DNA of 64,000 bases from Streptomyces marokkonensis (GCF_008312835.1 NZ_VSKS01000007.1:124001-188000), one strand, 5' to 3'; shown: positions 20,085-30,346, counted from the stretch's first letter. The notes: generated by a model not told the origin, from the sequence alone. A program made the numbers and translations.

Positions 20085-20942
20085 ATGACACAGACCCAGA
20101 AGATCCTTGTCACCGGCGCCACCGGAACCGTCGGCCGCCAGGTCGTCGCCGGACTGCTCGCCCGCGGCCACGAGGTACGCGCCCTCACCCGGGATCCGGC
20201 CGGGGCCGGCCTGCCGGGGGAGGCCGAGGTGGTGCGGGGCGACCTGACCGCGCCCGACAGCCTGGTTCCGGCGCTGGAGGGCGTCACCGGCCTTCATCTG
20301 ATCACCTTCGGCGGGGCCTCTTTCACCCCGCTGGAGACCGGTCAGCGGATCATGGAGGCGGCCCGGGCGGCCGGTGTACGGCGGGTCACCGTGCTGCACG
20401 GGGGCGGGCCGTCCCCGCTGGAGGACGCCGTGCGCTCCGAAGACGGTGTGGACTGGACCGTACTCATGCCGGTCGAGTTCATGGCCAACGCCCTGGAGTG
20501 GGCCGACGGCATCGTCGCGTCGGACGAGGTGCGCGAGCCGTTCGTCTCCCGGCTCAGTGCCATGGTGCACGAGGGCGACATCGGCGCCGTCGCCGCGGTC
20601 GCGCTCACCGAGGAGGGGCACGGCGGCCGGGAGTACGTGCTCACCGGACCCGAACTGCTGACCGTCGGCGACAAGGTGGCCGCGATCGCCGCCGCCCGGG
20701 GGCGGGCCGTCTCCCTGGTCGAGCTGACCGAGGAGGAGGCCGTGGCGCAGTGGCGGGCGGCGGGCCACCCGGAGGACGTGATCGGCTTCCTGCTCGAGGC
20801 GTACGGGAACACGCCGGAGGTCGGTCGCACGGTCGTCGACACCGTCGAGAAGGTCACCGGCCGCCCGGCCCGCACCTTCACCGAGTGGGCGACGGAGCAC
20901 GCGAGCGCCTTCACGGCGACGGCCGGCGCGGGCACGGCATAA
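20085..20942 (+). CDS. NmrA/SDR-like NAD(P)-binding protein
   Basis: This 285-residue atypical short-chain dehydrogenase-type protein has the Rossmann motif ILVTGATGTVGRQVVAGLL at the start. It lacks the usual YxxxK active site. In that and in its later helical region (EEAVAQWRAAGHPEDVIGFL) it resembles NmrA-like and quinone-oxidoreductase-like NAD(P)H sensors. Such proteins act either as redox sensors or as reductases of small molecules. It is followed at about 180 bases by a SnoaL-like gene on the same strand. A shared function is possible but not shown. Confidence 0.83.
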   Translation: MTQTQKILVTGATGTVGRQVVAGLLARGHEVRALTRDPAGAGLPGEAEVVRGDLTAPDSLVPALEGVTGLHLITFGGASFTPLETGQRIMEAARAAGVRRVTVLHGGGPSPLEDAVRSEDGVDWTVLMPVEFMANALEWADGIVASDEVREPFVSRLSAMVHEGDIGAVAAVALTEEGHGGREYVLTGPELLTVGDKVAAIAAARGRAVSLVELTEEEAVAQWRAAGHPEDVIGFLLEAYGNTPEVGRTVVDTVEKVTGRPARTFTEWATEHASAFTATAGAGTA

Positions 20943-21121
20943 GCCCTTCACGGAGCAGGGGCCGGACGGGCGGGAAGGCCGCCGCACCGGGGACGGCCGC
21001 GTCCGGCCCCCGCCCGGGCATGACGCCTGAGGTAATCGACCCGCTCCCGGTTCCTCCGGCAGTATCGGGCACGTCAGGCAGACCCCGCGCCGGGGCCCGC
21101 CGCAGCCTTGAGGAGAGCGTC

Positions 21122-21562
21122 ATGTCCATCCATTCCGCCACCGCCGCGCCCTCCGACGCCGAGCACACCCGGAGCGTCGTGGGGGAGTTCCTCGCTGCCC
21201 GGGCGGCCGGGGACATCGGACGGCTCGTCGCGCTCTTCGCCGACGAGGTCGACTGGCTGCTCGCCGAGAATCCCGCCGTTCCGTGGATCCGCCCGCGCTC
21301 CACCGCCGCCGAATGCGCGGCCCAGCTGACGGAGTTGATGGAGCACACCGTGCCCGAGGACGCGCGGGCCTCGGTCGACACCTTCCTCGTCGACGGGAAG
21401 GACGCCGTCCTGATGGGGCATCTGTCGGGGACGGTACGGGCGACGGGACGGTCCTTCCAGGGCCCGTTCGCCCTGCGTGTCACCGTGGAGGACGGCCGGA
21501 TCACCCGGCACCACCTCTACGAGAACAGCCTGTCCGTCGCCGAGGCCTGCGCCACTCCCTGA
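21122..21562 (+). CDS. SnoaL-like (NTF2-fold) protein
   Basis: This 146-residue protein has the SnoaL/ketosteroid-isomerase-like fold: helix SVVGEFLAARAAGDIGRLVALFADEVDW, then the strand segment RSFQGPFALRVTVEDGRITRHHLYENSLSVAEA, which is typical of this family. The reaction is unknown. The ATG has a GAGGAGAG ribosome-binding site. It is convergent with the ligase gene, which ends 15 bases away. Confidence 0.8.
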   Translation: MSIHSATAAPSDAEHTRSVVGEFLAARAAGDIGRLVALFADEVDWLLAENPAVPWIRPRSTAAECAAQLTELMEHTVPEDARASVDTFLVDGKDAVLMGHLSGTVRATGRSFQGPFALRVTVEDGRITRHHLYENSLSVAEACATP

Positions 21563-21577
21563 GGGCCGGCGCCCGGC

Positions 21578-23668
21578 TCAGCCGAGGAGCCCGGCGACCA
21601 TGGCGGCGAACTCGTCCGGGGTGGCGAGGCGGACACCGAGCTGTTCCGCCTTGGCGCGCTTGGAGCCGGCGCCCTCGCCCGCGACCACGAGGGTGGTCTT
21701 CCTGGAGACGCTGGAGGAGGAGCGTCCGCCGGCCCGTTCGACGAGTTCGTTCATCTCGTTGCGGGAGAGCTTCTCCAGGCTGCCGGTCATCGCGCCGGTC
21801 ACCACCACCGTCATCCCGTCCAGCGGACCACCCGCCGCCGGCACGGCGGTCCGGTCGTCGCCGTCGGAAGCGGCGTCGGCGGGCGGTGGCGGAGTGGCAC
21901 CGGGCTCGGTCATGTTGACGCCGACGGCCGCGAGTCTGTCGATGAGCGGGGCCAGTTCGGCCAGCTCCGCCACGATCGACGGCGCCTTCTCCGCGCCGAT
22001 GCCGTCGACCTGCTGCATGGCGTCGGCATCGGCCGCGCGGATGTGGTCCATGGTGGCGAAGTACCGGGCGATGCGCCGTGACATGGACCGTCCGGTGCCC
22101 CGGACACCCAGCGCGCACAGCACCCGGGAGAGCGGCTGCCGCTTGGCCTCGGCGATCGCGGCCAGCAGATTGTCGGTGCTCGTTTCCCCCATCCGCTCCA
22201 GGGCCAGCAACTGGTCGCGCCGGAGCGTGAACAGGTCGGCGAGATCGGCGACCAGGCCCGCCTCGACGAGCTGGACGACACGGGTGGCGCCCAGGCCCTC
22301 GATGTCGAGCTGGTCGCGGCCCGCGGCGTAGGCGAGGGAGGCGACCAGGTGGCAGTTGCGGCCCTGGGCGCACCGCCAGCGTTCCTCGCCCGTGTCGATG
22401 TCCGAACCACAGCGCGGACACTGCGCCGGGAAGTCGACCGGCCGCTCCTCGCCCGTGCGCAGATGGGCGACCGGGGCCTCGATCCGGGGGATGACGTCGC
22501 CCGCCCGGTGCACCATGACGTGGTCGCCCAGACGCAGGTCGCGGCGGGTGATGTCGGCCGGGTTGTGCAGGGTGGCGTAGGTGATGGTGGAACCGTCGAT
22601 GACGACCGGCTCGAGGACGCCGCGCGGCGCGATGATGCCGGTGCGCCCGACGTTCCACTCCACGTCCAGCAGGCGGGTGATCTTCTCCACCGCCGGCAGT
22701 TTGTAGGCGATCGCCCAGCGGGGCGCGCGGGAGCCCGACCCGGCGGCCTCCCGGTCGGCGGCGAGGTCGGCCTTGACGACGATCCCGTCGATGCCGAAAG
22801 GCAGTTCGGCGCGCAGCGCGGCGATCTCCTTCACGCGGACCAGGACCTCGTCGGGGGTCTCGGCGACGGTGTCCGGCACCGCGGTCCGGGCGCTGGTGTG
22901 CACCCCCAGCTCCGCGGCCAGGGCCATCAGGTCGCTGTGCGCCATCCCGTTCATCCGTTCCGCCAGGGCGGAGTCGGTGCCGGGCAGCGGCAGGAGCCCG
23001 TAGCCGAAGAACGTCATCGGTACCGTGTAGACGCGCTCCCTGGCCCGCAGGGTGCCCGCGGCCGCGTTGCGCGGGTTGGCGAACGGCTGCCCGCCGTGAC
23101 CCGTGCGTACCTCGTTGGCGTGCTCGAACTGGGCGGAGGTCATGAGGACTTCGCCGCGGACCTCCACGGTGACCGGCTCGTCCAGCTTCTCGGGCAGCCC
23201 TTCGATGGTGCCGATGGCGTGCGAGACGTCCTCCCCGGCCGTCCCGTCCCCACGGGTGATCAACTGGCGCAGCCGGCCGCCGCTGTAGCGGGCGGCGATC
23301 GCCAGCCCGTCCAGCTTGGGGCCCACACTGAAGCGTGTCGCGTCACGGCCGGTCCGGCGCGCCAGTGAGGCGGTCCAGGCGGTGAACTCCTCGGCGGAGA
23401 ACACGTTGTCGAGGCTGAGCATCGGCACCGTGTGCGGGACGTCGCCCACCGCCGCCCCGCCGGCGACCTTCCCGGTGGGGGAGTCGGGCAGTATCCGGCC
23501 GGGATGCTCCGCCTCCCAGTCGGCGATCCCCCGGACCAGCCGGTCGTACGCGTCGTCGTCCAGCGGCGAGGTTCCTCCCCCGTAGTAGGCGGCGGCCGCA
23601 CGGACGGCGTCCTCGACCGCCTGCGCGTAGGCGGCGCCATCGACGATCACTGCTGCAGGTGTTGTCAT
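21578..23668 (-). CDS. ligA: NAD-dependent DNA ligase
   Basis: This 696-residue ligase seals nicks in duplex DNA with NAD+. The adenylated lysine is Lys118 in the motif KLDG. The OB-fold follows ([20 protein letters not shown]), then a Cys4 zinc finger (CPRC ... CAQGRNC), helix-hairpin-helix repeats ([20 protein letters not shown]) and a C-terminal BRCT domain ([18 protein letters not shown]). Many streptomycetes carry two NAD-ligases. The HhH-BRCT linker here holds a proline/alanine insert, and the gene has no replication neighbours, so it could be the accessory copy. An ATG three codons upstream is possible. Confidence 0.95.
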   Translation of the reverse strand: MTTPAAVIVDGAAYAQAVEDAVRAAAAYYGGGTSPLDDDAYDRLVRGIADWEAEHPGRILPDSPTGKVAGGAAVGDVPHTVPMLSLDNVFSAEEFTAWTASLARRTGRDATRFSVGPKLDGLAIAARYSGGRLRQLITRGDGTAGEDVSHAIGTIEGLPEKLDEPVTVEVRGEVLMTSAQFEHANEVRTGHGGQPFANPRNAAAGTLRARERVYTVPMTFFGYGLLPLPGTDSALAERMNGMAHSDLMALAAELGVHTSARTAVPDTVAETPDEVLVRVKEIAALRAELPFGIDGIVVKADLAADREAAGSGSRAPRWAIAYKLPAVEKITRLLDVEWNVGRTGIIAPRGVLEPVVIDGSTITYATLHNPADITRRDLRLGDHVMVHRAGDVIPRIEAPVAHLRTGEERPVDFPAQCPRCGSDIDTGEERWRCAQGRNCHLVASLAYAAGRDQLDIEGLGATRVVQLVEAGLVADLADLFTLRRDQLLALERMGETSTDNLLAAIAEAKRQPLSRVLCALGVRGTGRSMSRRIARYFATMDHIRAADADAMQQVDGIGAEKAPSIVAELAELAPLIDRLAAVGVNMTEPGATPPPPADAASDGDDRTAVPAAGGPLDGMTVVVTGAMTGSLEKLSRNEMNELVERAGGRSSSSVSRKTTLVVAGEGAGSKRAKAEQLGVRLATPDEFAAMVAGLLG

Positions 23669-23729
23669 GCCCCGCATCCTGCCGCCCACCACTGACAATG
23701 GGTCCAGCGTTTCGACAGACCCAAGGCGT

Positions 23730-23759
23730 TTGCCTAAATGTCTTAGGCACATGCATAAT
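23730..23759 (+). promoter_or_regulatory. Promoter and TetR-type operator upstream of the tetR gene
   Basis: A perfect inverted repeat TGCCTAA-(5)-TTAGGCA covers 23731-23749. It sits inside a plausible sigma-70-like promoter with TTGCCT (-35) and CATAAT (-10) spaced 18 bases apart, reading toward the tetR gene. The overlap of operator and promoter fits autorepression. The ligA gene diverges from the same gap. Confidence 0.7.
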
Positions 23760-23785
23760 CGATTCAGTCGACAGGGAGGATGGCT

Positions 23786-24358
23786 ATGGTGCGCGCGGGT
23801 CTGACCCCCGAACGCCTGACCAGGGCGGGGGCGGAACTGGCCGACGAGGTCGGTTTCGACCAGGTGACCGTCTCGGAGCTCGCCCGGCGTTTCGACGTCA
23901 AGGTGGCGAGCCTGTACTCCCACCTGAAGAACTCCCAGGACCTCAGGACGAGGATCGCGCTGCTCGCCCTGGAGGAGCTCGCCGACCGTGCCGCCGACGC
24001 CCTGGCCGGACGGGCGGGCAAGGACGCCCTGACCGCCCTGGCGAACGTGTACCGCGACTACGCCCGGGAGCATCCCGGCCGCTATGCCGCGGCCCAGTTC
24101 CGGCTCGGCCCGGAGGCGGCCGCCGGCAGCGCGGGGGTGCGGCACGCGCAGATGACCCGTGCCCTGCTGCGCGGCTACGACCTGACGGAGCCGGACCAGA
24201 CCCACGCGGTCCGGCTGCTGGGCAGCGTCTTCCACGGTTACGTCAGTCTGGAGATGGGCGGCGGATTCAGCCACAGCGCCCCCGACACGCAGGAGACGTG
24301 GTCCCGCATCCTCGACGCCCTGGACACCCTCCTGCGCAACTGGCCGCCCACTCCTTGA
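23786..24358 (+). CDS. TetR family regulator with WHG-type C-terminal domain
   Basis: This 190-residue repressor has an N-terminal helix-turn-helix ([27 protein letters not shown]) and a C-terminal ligand domain of the WHG/TetR_C type. The latter is seen in the region [38 protein letters not shown]. The second of two nearby ATGs is preferred because the AGGGAGGA site lies five bases before it. A clean inverted repeat in its own promoter is the likely operator. The SGNH hydrolase gene follows about 100 bases downstream on the same strand and is the likely target. Confidence 0.88.
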   Translation: MVRAGLTPERLTRAGAELADEVGFDQVTVSELARRFDVKVASLYSHLKNSQDLRTRIALLALEELADRAADALAGRAGKDALTALANVYRDYAREHPGRYAAAQFRLGPEAAAGSAGVRHAQMTRALLRGYDLTEPDQTHAVRLLGSVFHGYVSLEMGGGFSHSAPDTQETWSRILDALDTLLRNWPPTP

Positions 24359-24460
24359 CGGCGCGACCCCGGCGCGGCCCCGGGATCCGCGAGGCCGCCT
24401 CACCCTCCCGCGCCCCGATCAGCCGCTCACCCACCCGCCCGACACCGACGGACCACAACC

Positions 24461-25651
24461 ATGCCCTCCACCCCGCACACCTGGATCACCACCCCCATCA
24501 CCGCCGCCCTCGTGCGCGGCGCGCTCGACCTGGAACGCACTCCGCAGGGGGTCCTGCCACACCGCCTGCCCGCCTGGGCCCGCGCCCGGAACACCGACGG
24601 ACAGCTCGCCATGGCCGAGTCCCAGCCCTCCGGCGTACGGCTGGTCTTCCGCACCCGCGCGACCGCCGTCGAGCTGGACACCCTGCCCACCAAGCGGATC
24701 TACGTGGGCGCCCCGCCCCGCCCGGACGGCCGGTACGAGCTGCTCGTCGACGGACGTCCGGCCGGGCGGGCCACCGTGACCGGCGGCAACACCGTGACCA
24801 TCGACATGAGCGCCGGGACCGTCGAGCACGGCACCGGCCCCGTCGCCACCCTCCGCTTCACCGGCCTGTCCGAGGGCGACAAGACCGTCGAGAGCTGGCT
24901 GCCGCACGACGAGACCACCGAACTCGTCGCCCTGCGCACCGACGCACCCGTGGAGCCCGCACCCGCCACTGGCCGCCGGACCTGGCTGCACCACGGCAGC
25001 TCCATCAGCCACGGCTCCGACGCCGCGAGCCCCACCACCACCTGGCCCGCGCTCGCCGCGGCACGCGGAGGCGTGGAACTGGTCAACCTGGGACTGGCCG
25101 GCAGCGCCCTGCTCGACCCGTTCGTCGCGCGCACCATGCGCGACGCGCCCGCCGACCTGATCAGTGTCAAGATCGGCATCAACGTCGTCAACACCGACCT
25201 GATGAGGCTGCGCGCCTTCACCCCCGCCGTCCACGGCTTCCTGGACACCATCCGCGAGGGCCACCCCACCGCACCGCTGCTGGTCCTCTCGCCGATCCTG
25301 TGCCCCATGCACGAGGACACACCCGGCCCCACCGCCTTCGACTTCAGCCGCATCGGTGAGGGGCGTCTGCTGTTCACCGCGGCCGGCGATCCCGCGGAAC
25401 GGGCCGAGGGCAAGCTGACGCTCGGCGTCATCCGCGACGAGCTGAAGGCCGTGGTGGCGCGGCGCGCCGCGGACGACCCGAACCTGCACTACCTCGACGG
25501 CCGTGACCTGTACGGCCACGCGGACCACGCCGAACTGCCGCTGCCCGACCGCCTCCACCCGGACGCGGCCACCCACCGCCGCATGGGCGAGCGCTTCGCC
25601 GCCCACGCCTTCGCGGCCCCGGACGGACCGTTCGCGGAGGGCGGGGGCTGA
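24461..25651 (+). CDS. SGNH/GDSL-type hydrolase (lipase/esterase)
   Basis: This 396-residue esterase-like protein has an N-terminal beta-sandwich (residues about 1-165, with GVRLVFRTRATAVELDTLP) followed by an SGNH hydrolase domain. The nucleophile motif appears as WLHHGSSISHGSDA, the Asn block as IKIGINVVN-like sequence (seen as KIGINVVNT), and the Asp/His pair as DRLHPD. There is no signal peptide, so it is probably cytoplasmic. It follows the TetR gene. Its stop is one base from the stop of the convergent GH43 gene. Confidence 0.85.
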   Translation: MPSTPHTWITTPITAALVRGALDLERTPQGVLPHRLPAWARARNTDGQLAMAESQPSGVRLVFRTRATAVELDTLPTKRIYVGAPPRPDGRYELLVDGRPAGRATVTGGNTVTIDMSAGTVEHGTGPVATLRFTGLSEGDKTVESWLPHDETTELVALRTDAPVEPAPATGRRTWLHHGSSISHGSDAASPTTTWPALAAARGGVELVNLGLAGSALLDPFVARTMRDAPADLISVKIGINVVNTDLMRLRAFTPAVHGFLDTIREGHPTAPLLVLSPILCPMHEDTPGPTAFDFSRIGEGRLLFTAAGDPAERAEGKLTLGVIRDELKAVVARRAADDPNLHYLDGRDLYGHADHAELPLPDRLHPDAATHRRMGERFAAHAFAAPDGPFAEGGG

Positions 25652-25652
25652 G

Positions 25653-26756
25653 TCACTCGAAGAACTTGAGGCTCCAGCCGGTATCCGCGTTCGGGCCCGG
25701 GACATCGGCACGGCTGTAGGTGGTGTCGCCCCACCAGCAGAAGGTGCCCGTGTACCAGTAGCGGTTCTCCCACGCGTACGGCGTGCCCTTCGGCACCGCG
25801 TGGAACATCAGCGGGAACCGCGGCCCCGCGGGCGGACTTGTGGCGATGTCGCCGTGGAGCAGGACGAAGCTGTGGTGCCCGGGGCCGTCGACGTGGAGCG
25901 TCGGGTCCCAGCCGGCCATCATGGTCGCGCGGTGGGAACCGAACAGGCAGCCGTTGGACTTGTACCAGTCCCATACGTACGTCGGGTCCCCGCCGGCCCG
26001 CAGCCGCAGGTCGGCCAGGCAGTACTGGTCGCTCCAGCTGCCGTTGGCGGAGTAGACGATGTGCAGCTGCCCGTTCGGGTCCCTGACCGGTTGCGGGCCC
26101 TCGTTGATGAAGGGGTCGCCGACCACCCGTTCCCAGCTCTCCCGGGGCTGCGAGATGACGTATCGCGCACCGGTCGGGGTGGTCGGGCTGCTCATCCGGG
26201 CGATGTAGAGGTTCTGCTCGACGTCGGTGTCCCCGGCCCAGCCGGACCAGACGAACCAGCGCTGTCCGTTGAAGGTGAACAGCGTTCCGTCGATGGCCCA
26301 CTTTCCGCCGGGCAGGGCGAGTTCGGTCTCGGCGGAGTAACCGCCGTCGGGGCGGGCGGAGCTGATCACGTACATCCGGTGGGCGGCTCCGCGGCCGGCG
26401 GTGAAGTAGATGTAGTAGCGGCCCCCGTCCCTCACGATCTCCGGCGCCCACACCTCACCGCGGTCGCGGGTGTCCGACCAGACCTGCCGCGGGGCGGCCG
26501 AGGCCAGCGCGGACGTCGACGGCGCCTGCCGTACGACGATGCCGCCTCCGGCCGACTGGACGGAGACGTAGGTGCCGCCCACCCGGAGCACGCTCGGGTC
26601 GGCGGCGCGGAGGGCGGTCCGGTCCGCCCGCGCGGGTTCCGCGGACGTCACGGTCATCGCGGCGGCGAGGGCGACGGCCAGCAGGAAGCCGACGAGGGCG
26701 GGGAGGCCGGCCGCACGCCGGGGAGGCCTCGTCGGCCCGTTCGGAAGCCTGGTCAT
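25653..26756 (-). CDS. Secreted GH43-like glycoside hydrolase
   Basis: This 367-residue exported protein has a signal peptide (residues about 1-45, FLLAVALAAAMTVTSAEPARA) and a five-bladed beta-propeller of GH43/GH117-like type. Candidate catalytic acids are the Asp in RAADPSVLR (general base), the Asp in WAIDGTLFTF (pKa modulator) and the Glu in FINEGPQPV (general acid). GH43 members release arabinose, xylose or galactose from plant polysaccharides, and the precise substrate cannot be read. An ATCGAT-centred operator lies just upstream, so it is probably co-regulated with the glycan-use genes at 33-38 kb. Confidence 0.82.
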   Translation of the reverse strand: MTRLPNGPTRPPRRAAGLPALVGFLLAVALAAAMTVTSAEPARADRTALRAADPSVLRVGGTYVSVQSAGGGIVVRQAPSTSALASAAPRQVWSDTRDRGEVWAPEIVRDGGRYYIYFTAGRGAAHRMYVISSARPDGGYSAETELALPGGKWAIDGTLFTFNGQRWFVWSGWAGDTDVEQNLYIARMSSPTTPTGARYVISQPRESWERVVGDPFINEGPQPVRDPNGQLHIVYSANGSWSDQYCLADLRLRAGGDPTYVWDWYKSNGCLFGSHRATMMAGWDPTLHVDGPGHHSFVLLHGDIATSPPAGPRFPLMFHAVPKGTPYAWENRYWYTGTFCWWGDTTYSRADVPGPNADTGWSLKFFE

Positions 26757-26782
26757 CAGGGTCCGTCACCTCCACACCGCGG

Positions 26783-26798
26783 TTTACATCGATGAAAG
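26783..26798. promoter_or_regulatory. LacI-type operator, ATCGAT class, before the GH43 gene
   Basis: TTTACATCGATGAAAG lies 27-42 bases upstream of the GH43 start. The left half matches the sites between lacI-2 and the cytoplasmic GH2 gene and before the binding-protein gene. The right half is less symmetrical. It lies where a repressor would block the promoter. The 304-base gap to the secreted GH2 gene also holds the AACGTT-class site. Confidence 0.7.
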
Positions 26799-26975
26799 CC
26801 GTCCTCGCAGGATGGTGATTTGCGGAGGACATGTCAATAGGGTCGTCAAGGGTCAGGCCGCTCACGTGCGCACATCCATCACCGGTCGGCAGTACGATTT
26901 CTGATGGTGTGTCAGCTGTGCGCGAAGCCTGGACAGTCGTCGGGCGGCGTGTTGTCATTCCGCTGCACCCCGAAT

Positions 26976-26989
26976 TTCCAACGTTGGAA
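26976..26989. promoter_or_regulatory. LacI-type operator, AACGTT class, before the secreted GH2 gene
   Basis: TTCCAACGTTGGAA is a perfect 14-base palindrome 72 bases upstream of the GH2 start. A site with the same AACGTT centre precedes lacI-1, the regulator gene downstream of this GH2 gene. This suggests lacI-1 controls the secreted GH2. Confidence 0.65.
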
Positions 26990-27060
26990 TGAATTCTGGA
27001 CGAGGCGAAGGCCGCGCCTCTCCGTCCTGGCCCCATGCCGTCTGCGCGAGGAAAGGTTCG

Positions 27061-30000
27061 ATGACAAGACAACACTCCCGCCCCGGAACCAGATGGTGGG
27101 CCCTGCTGACCGTGACCGCCCTGGCCCTGTCCACGGGGGCCCTGGCACCCGCAGCGACGGCCGCGGTGCCGACGGCCGGCGTGTCCGCCCCCTCGGCCGG
27201 CACGGCCGCCGACGTCCAGGTGCACGGCCTGAAGGGCGAGTACTTCAGCATGTCGGCACCGGGCGCCCGGGACTTCGCCGAACTCGGCGGCACCCTGCTG
27301 GAGCCGCAGATCAACTTCTCCGGACTGACCGGCACCTTCGAGGAGCTGACCGGGCGGACGGAGCACACGACCGCCCGCTGGACCGGGCAGATCGAAGCAC
27401 CGGAGGACGGCGACTACACCTTCCACGCCATCGGCGACAACGGCTTCCGCCTCTTCATCGACGGCGAGCCGGTCATCGACCACTGGGAGCCCGACTGGGA
27501 CCGCGAGCAGACGAGTACGCCGGTCACGCTGAAGGCCGGGGAGCGGCACGACTTCCGCCTGGAGATGTTCCAGGATTTCGGCGGCTCGAACATGTTCCTG
27601 CGCTGGTCGACCCCGACGATGCCCAAGCAGCTCGTCCCGGCCTCCGCCTTCACCCCGCCCGCCGGCTTCGAGGTCTTCCCGGTGGAGCTGACCGTCGCCG
27701 AGGACGGACGCAGGCTGCTCGCCGGGTTCGAGGACCGGGTGAGCGACCTCGCACAGGTGGCGGACCACCTCGAGGTCGAGGCCGACACCACCGCCATGCC
27801 CGTCAAGTCGGTGGCGGCCGCCCCCGGTGACCCCCACTCCCTCCTCGTCACCCTCTCGGAGCCGATCCAGAAGAACCAGCAGGTCCGGGTCACCTACGAC
27901 GGCGAGGGCGGCCTCAAGGCCGGCGACAAGGCCGTGCCCCGCATCGTCCGCTACGCCGGGAACACCTCCACCCACCGCATCACCACCCCGTGGGGTGACA
28001 AGCTCGACAGGAACGACCCGCTGCCGGAGTACCCCCGCCCGCAGCAGGTGCGTGCCCAGTGGAAGAACCTCAACGGTCCCTGGCAGTTCAGCGGGGCCGA
28101 GGCCGGTGAGCGGCCAATCTTCGGCAAGGACCTGAACGAGAAGATCACCGTGCCGTTCCCGGTCGAGTCGCAGCTCTCCGGGCTGGAACGGCACGAGGAC
28201 CACATGTTCTACCGCAGGCTCGTCGACGTGCCGGGGAACTGGAAGGTCGGCAGGAACGGCGGGAACAACCGGCTGAAGCTCAACTTCGGCGCCGTGGACT
28301 ACCAGGCCCGCGTCTGGGTCAACGGCAAGAAGGTCGCCGAACACACCGGCGGCTACAACGCCTTCAGCGCCGACATCACCGACGCCCTCAAGAGCCGTGG
28401 ACCGCAGGAGATCGTGGTGGCGGTCACCGACACAGGCGGCGCCGACCAGCCGACGGGCAAGCAGTCCACCCATCCCGGCGGCATCTTCTACACCCAGACG
28501 TCCGGCATCTGGCAGACCGTCTGGATGGAACCCGTCGCCGACGCCTCCATTGACAACGTAGTCACCACCCCCGACATCGACAGCAGCACCCTCGCGGTCA
28601 CCGTCGAGTCCGACGACGCCTCGAAGAAGGCCAGGGTCGAGGCCGTGGCCCGCGACGCCCGCGGAAAGGTCGTCGGCCGGGTCAGCGGACCCGCCAACAG
28701 CACGCTCCGCCTGCCCGTCGCCCGGCAGCACCTGTGGAGCCCGGACGACCCCTACCTCTACGACCTCGACGTCGAGCTGAAGGACGGCCGGTCAACCGAC
28801 AGGGTCGGCAGTTACTTCGGCATGCGCGAGATCGGGATCGAGGACGTCGGCGGCTACCGGAAGCTGGTGCTCAACGGAAAGCCGGTCTTCTCCCTCGCCA
28901 CCCTCGACCAGGGCTTCTGGCCCGACGGCCTCTACACCCCGCCGAGTGACGAGGCGTTGGCGTTCGACCTGGAGGCGCACAAGAAGCTCGGCTTCAACGC
29001 CGTCCGCAAGCACATCAAGGTGGAGTCGCCGCGCTGGTTCTACCACGCCGACCGTCTCGGCCTGCTCGTATGGCAGGACTTCGTCTCCGGGAACATCACC
29101 GACGAGACCGGGCAGAGGGCCTTCGTCGACCAGGGGCGCGAGATGATGCGCCAGCACCACAACTCGCCCTCCGTCATCGGCTGGATCGTCTTCAACGAGG
29201 GCTGGGGCGAGTGGAACCGCGAAGAGAGCGGCCGCATCGCCGAGTCGGTGAAGGCGGCCGACCCCTCCCGGGTCGTCAACGCGCACAGCGGTGTCAACTG
29301 CTGCAACTCCAAGGGCGACTCCGGCAAGGGCGACATCGTCGACCACCACGACTACAACAACGACGACCCGCCCTTCCCCGACCACCGCGCGGCCATGGAC
29401 GGCGAGCACGGCGGCTTCACCCTGCGCACCCCGGGCCACATGTGGCCGGGCACGCCGACCGTGATCTACAGCGGCGTCGCCGACAAGGAGGCGCTGACCC
29501 GCAAGTACGTGGAGAACACCGAGAGGTTCTACCTCGACCAGGCCGGTGCCGAGCTCTCCGGCTCGGTGTACACCCAGATCTCCGACCTGGAGAACGAACT
29601 CAACGGCCTGTACACCTACGACCGCCGGGAGATCAAGGTCGACCCGGTCCGGGTGCGCGAGATCAACCGCCGGGTCATCGCGGCCGGAGCCGCCGCGGGG
29701 GACCGGGAGCAGTTGAAGGGCGGCGGATCCTGGGCCCTCGACGAGGGCACCGGCACCACCGCGAAGGACGACGGCCCGAACGGCAGGCCGCTGACCCTCA
29801 GCGAGGGCACCGGCTGGACCGGCGGAGTCAGCGGCAGCGCGCTGGCGTTCGACGGTCAGGGACAGTACGCCCAGACCGACGGGCCGGTGCTCGACACCAC
29901 CGGCAGCTACACGGTCTCCGCGTGGGTCACCCTGGACTCGCTGCCGGGCAACTACGCCACAGCGGTCAGCCAGGACGGCAGCCGGCAGGCGAGCCCCTTC

Positions 30001-30336
30001 TACCTGCAGTACGGCCAGGGCGCCTTCGCCTTCAGCACACCCGACGGGCAGCGCGCCCGGCTGGCGGCCACGCCCGAGACCGGACGCTGGTACCACCTCG
30101 TCGGCGTGCGCGACGACGCGACGGGTGAGATCACGCTCTACGTCGACGGCCGGCGGGCCGCGACCGCCCAGGCCGGCCCGAACTACGTCGCCTCCGGGCC
30201 CCTCTCGGTGGGCCGCGCCCAGTGGAACGGCGGTAACACCGACTTCTGGGACGGAGCGGTGGACGAGGTCCACGCCTACGACAGGGCGCTCTCGGCCGAG
30301 GAGGTGAGCGCGCTGTACGAGGCGGAGAAGCCGTAG
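27061..30336 (+). CDS. Secreted GH2 glycoside hydrolase with PA14 and LamG-type domains
   Basis: This is a 1091-residue exported enzyme. A signal peptide (about 1-35) is followed by a PA14 domain from about residue 57 (LKGEYFSMSAPG, ATRWTGQIEAPEDGDYTF-like sequence). A GH2 core begins near residue 321 with the typical PEYPRPQ ... WKNLNGPWQF opening. The acid/base is Glu713 in FNEGWGEW, and the likely nucleophile is Glu782 in MDGEHGGF. A concanavalin-like/LamG domain runs from about residue 890 (GSWALDEGTG, NYVASGPLSVGRAQWNGG). GH2 enzymes act as beta-galactosidases, glucuronidases or mannosidases. The exact sugar is unknown. The start follows a GAGGAAAGG site, and a long hairpin follows the stop. 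Confidence 0.9.
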   Translation: MTRQHSRPGTRWWALLTVTALALSTGALAPAATAAVPTAGVSAPSAGTAADVQVHGLKGEYFSMSAPGARDFAELGGTLLEPQINFSGLTGTFEELTGRTEHTTARWTGQIEAPEDGDYTFHAIGDNGFRLFIDGEPVIDHWEPDWDREQTSTPVTLKAGERHDFRLEMFQDFGGSNMFLRWSTPTMPKQLVPASAFTPPAGFEVFPVELTVAEDGRRLLAGFEDRVSDLAQVADHLEVEADTTAMPVKSVAAAPGDPHSLLVTLSEPIQKNQQVRVTYDGEGGLKAGDKAVPRIVRYAGNTSTHRITTPWGDKLDRNDPLPEYPRPQQVRAQWKNLNGPWQFSGAEAGERPIFGKDLNEKITVPFPVESQLSGLERHEDHMFYRRLVDVPGNWKVGRNGGNNRLKLNFGAVDYQARVWVNGKKVAEHTGGYNAFSADITDALKSRGPQEIVVAVTDTGGADQPTGKQSTHPGGIFYTQTSGIWQTVWMEPVADASIDNVVTTPDIDSSTLAVTVESDDASKKARVEAVARDARGKVVGRVSGPANSTLRLPVARQHLWSPDDPYLYDLDVELKDGRSTDRVGSYFGMREIGIEDVGGYRKLVLNGKPVFSLATLDQGFWPDGLYTPPSDEALAFDLEAHKKLGFNAVRKHIKVESPRWFYHADRLGLLVWQDFVSGNITDETGQRAFVDQGREMMRQHHNSPSVIGWIVFNEGWGEWNREESGRIAESVKAADPSRVVNAHSGVNCCNSKGDSGKGDIVDHHDYNNDDPPFPDHRAAMDGEHGGFTLRTPGHMWPGTPTVIYSGVADKEALTRKYVENTERFYLDQAGAELSGSVYTQISDLENELNGLYTYDRREIKVDPVRVREINRRVIAAGAAAGDREQLKGGGSWALDEGTGTTAKDDGPNGRPLTLSEGTGWTGGVSGSALAFDGQGQYAQTDGPVLDTTGSYTVSAWVTLDSLPGNYATAVSQDGSRQASPFYLQYGQGAFAFSTPDGQRARLAATPETGRWYHLVGVRDDATGEITLYVDGRRAATAQAGPNYVASGPLSVGRAQWNGGNTDFWDGAVDEVHAYDRALSAEEVSALYEAEKP

Positions 30337-30346
30337 CCGCCCGGAC

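Noticed and set aside
21578-24403. Very long minus-strand frame that would extend ligA by about 240 residues
   Set aside because: The extra N-terminal sequence is arginine/proline-rich, crosses the tetR gene in the opposite strand, and the ligase family begins near [11 protein letters not shown].
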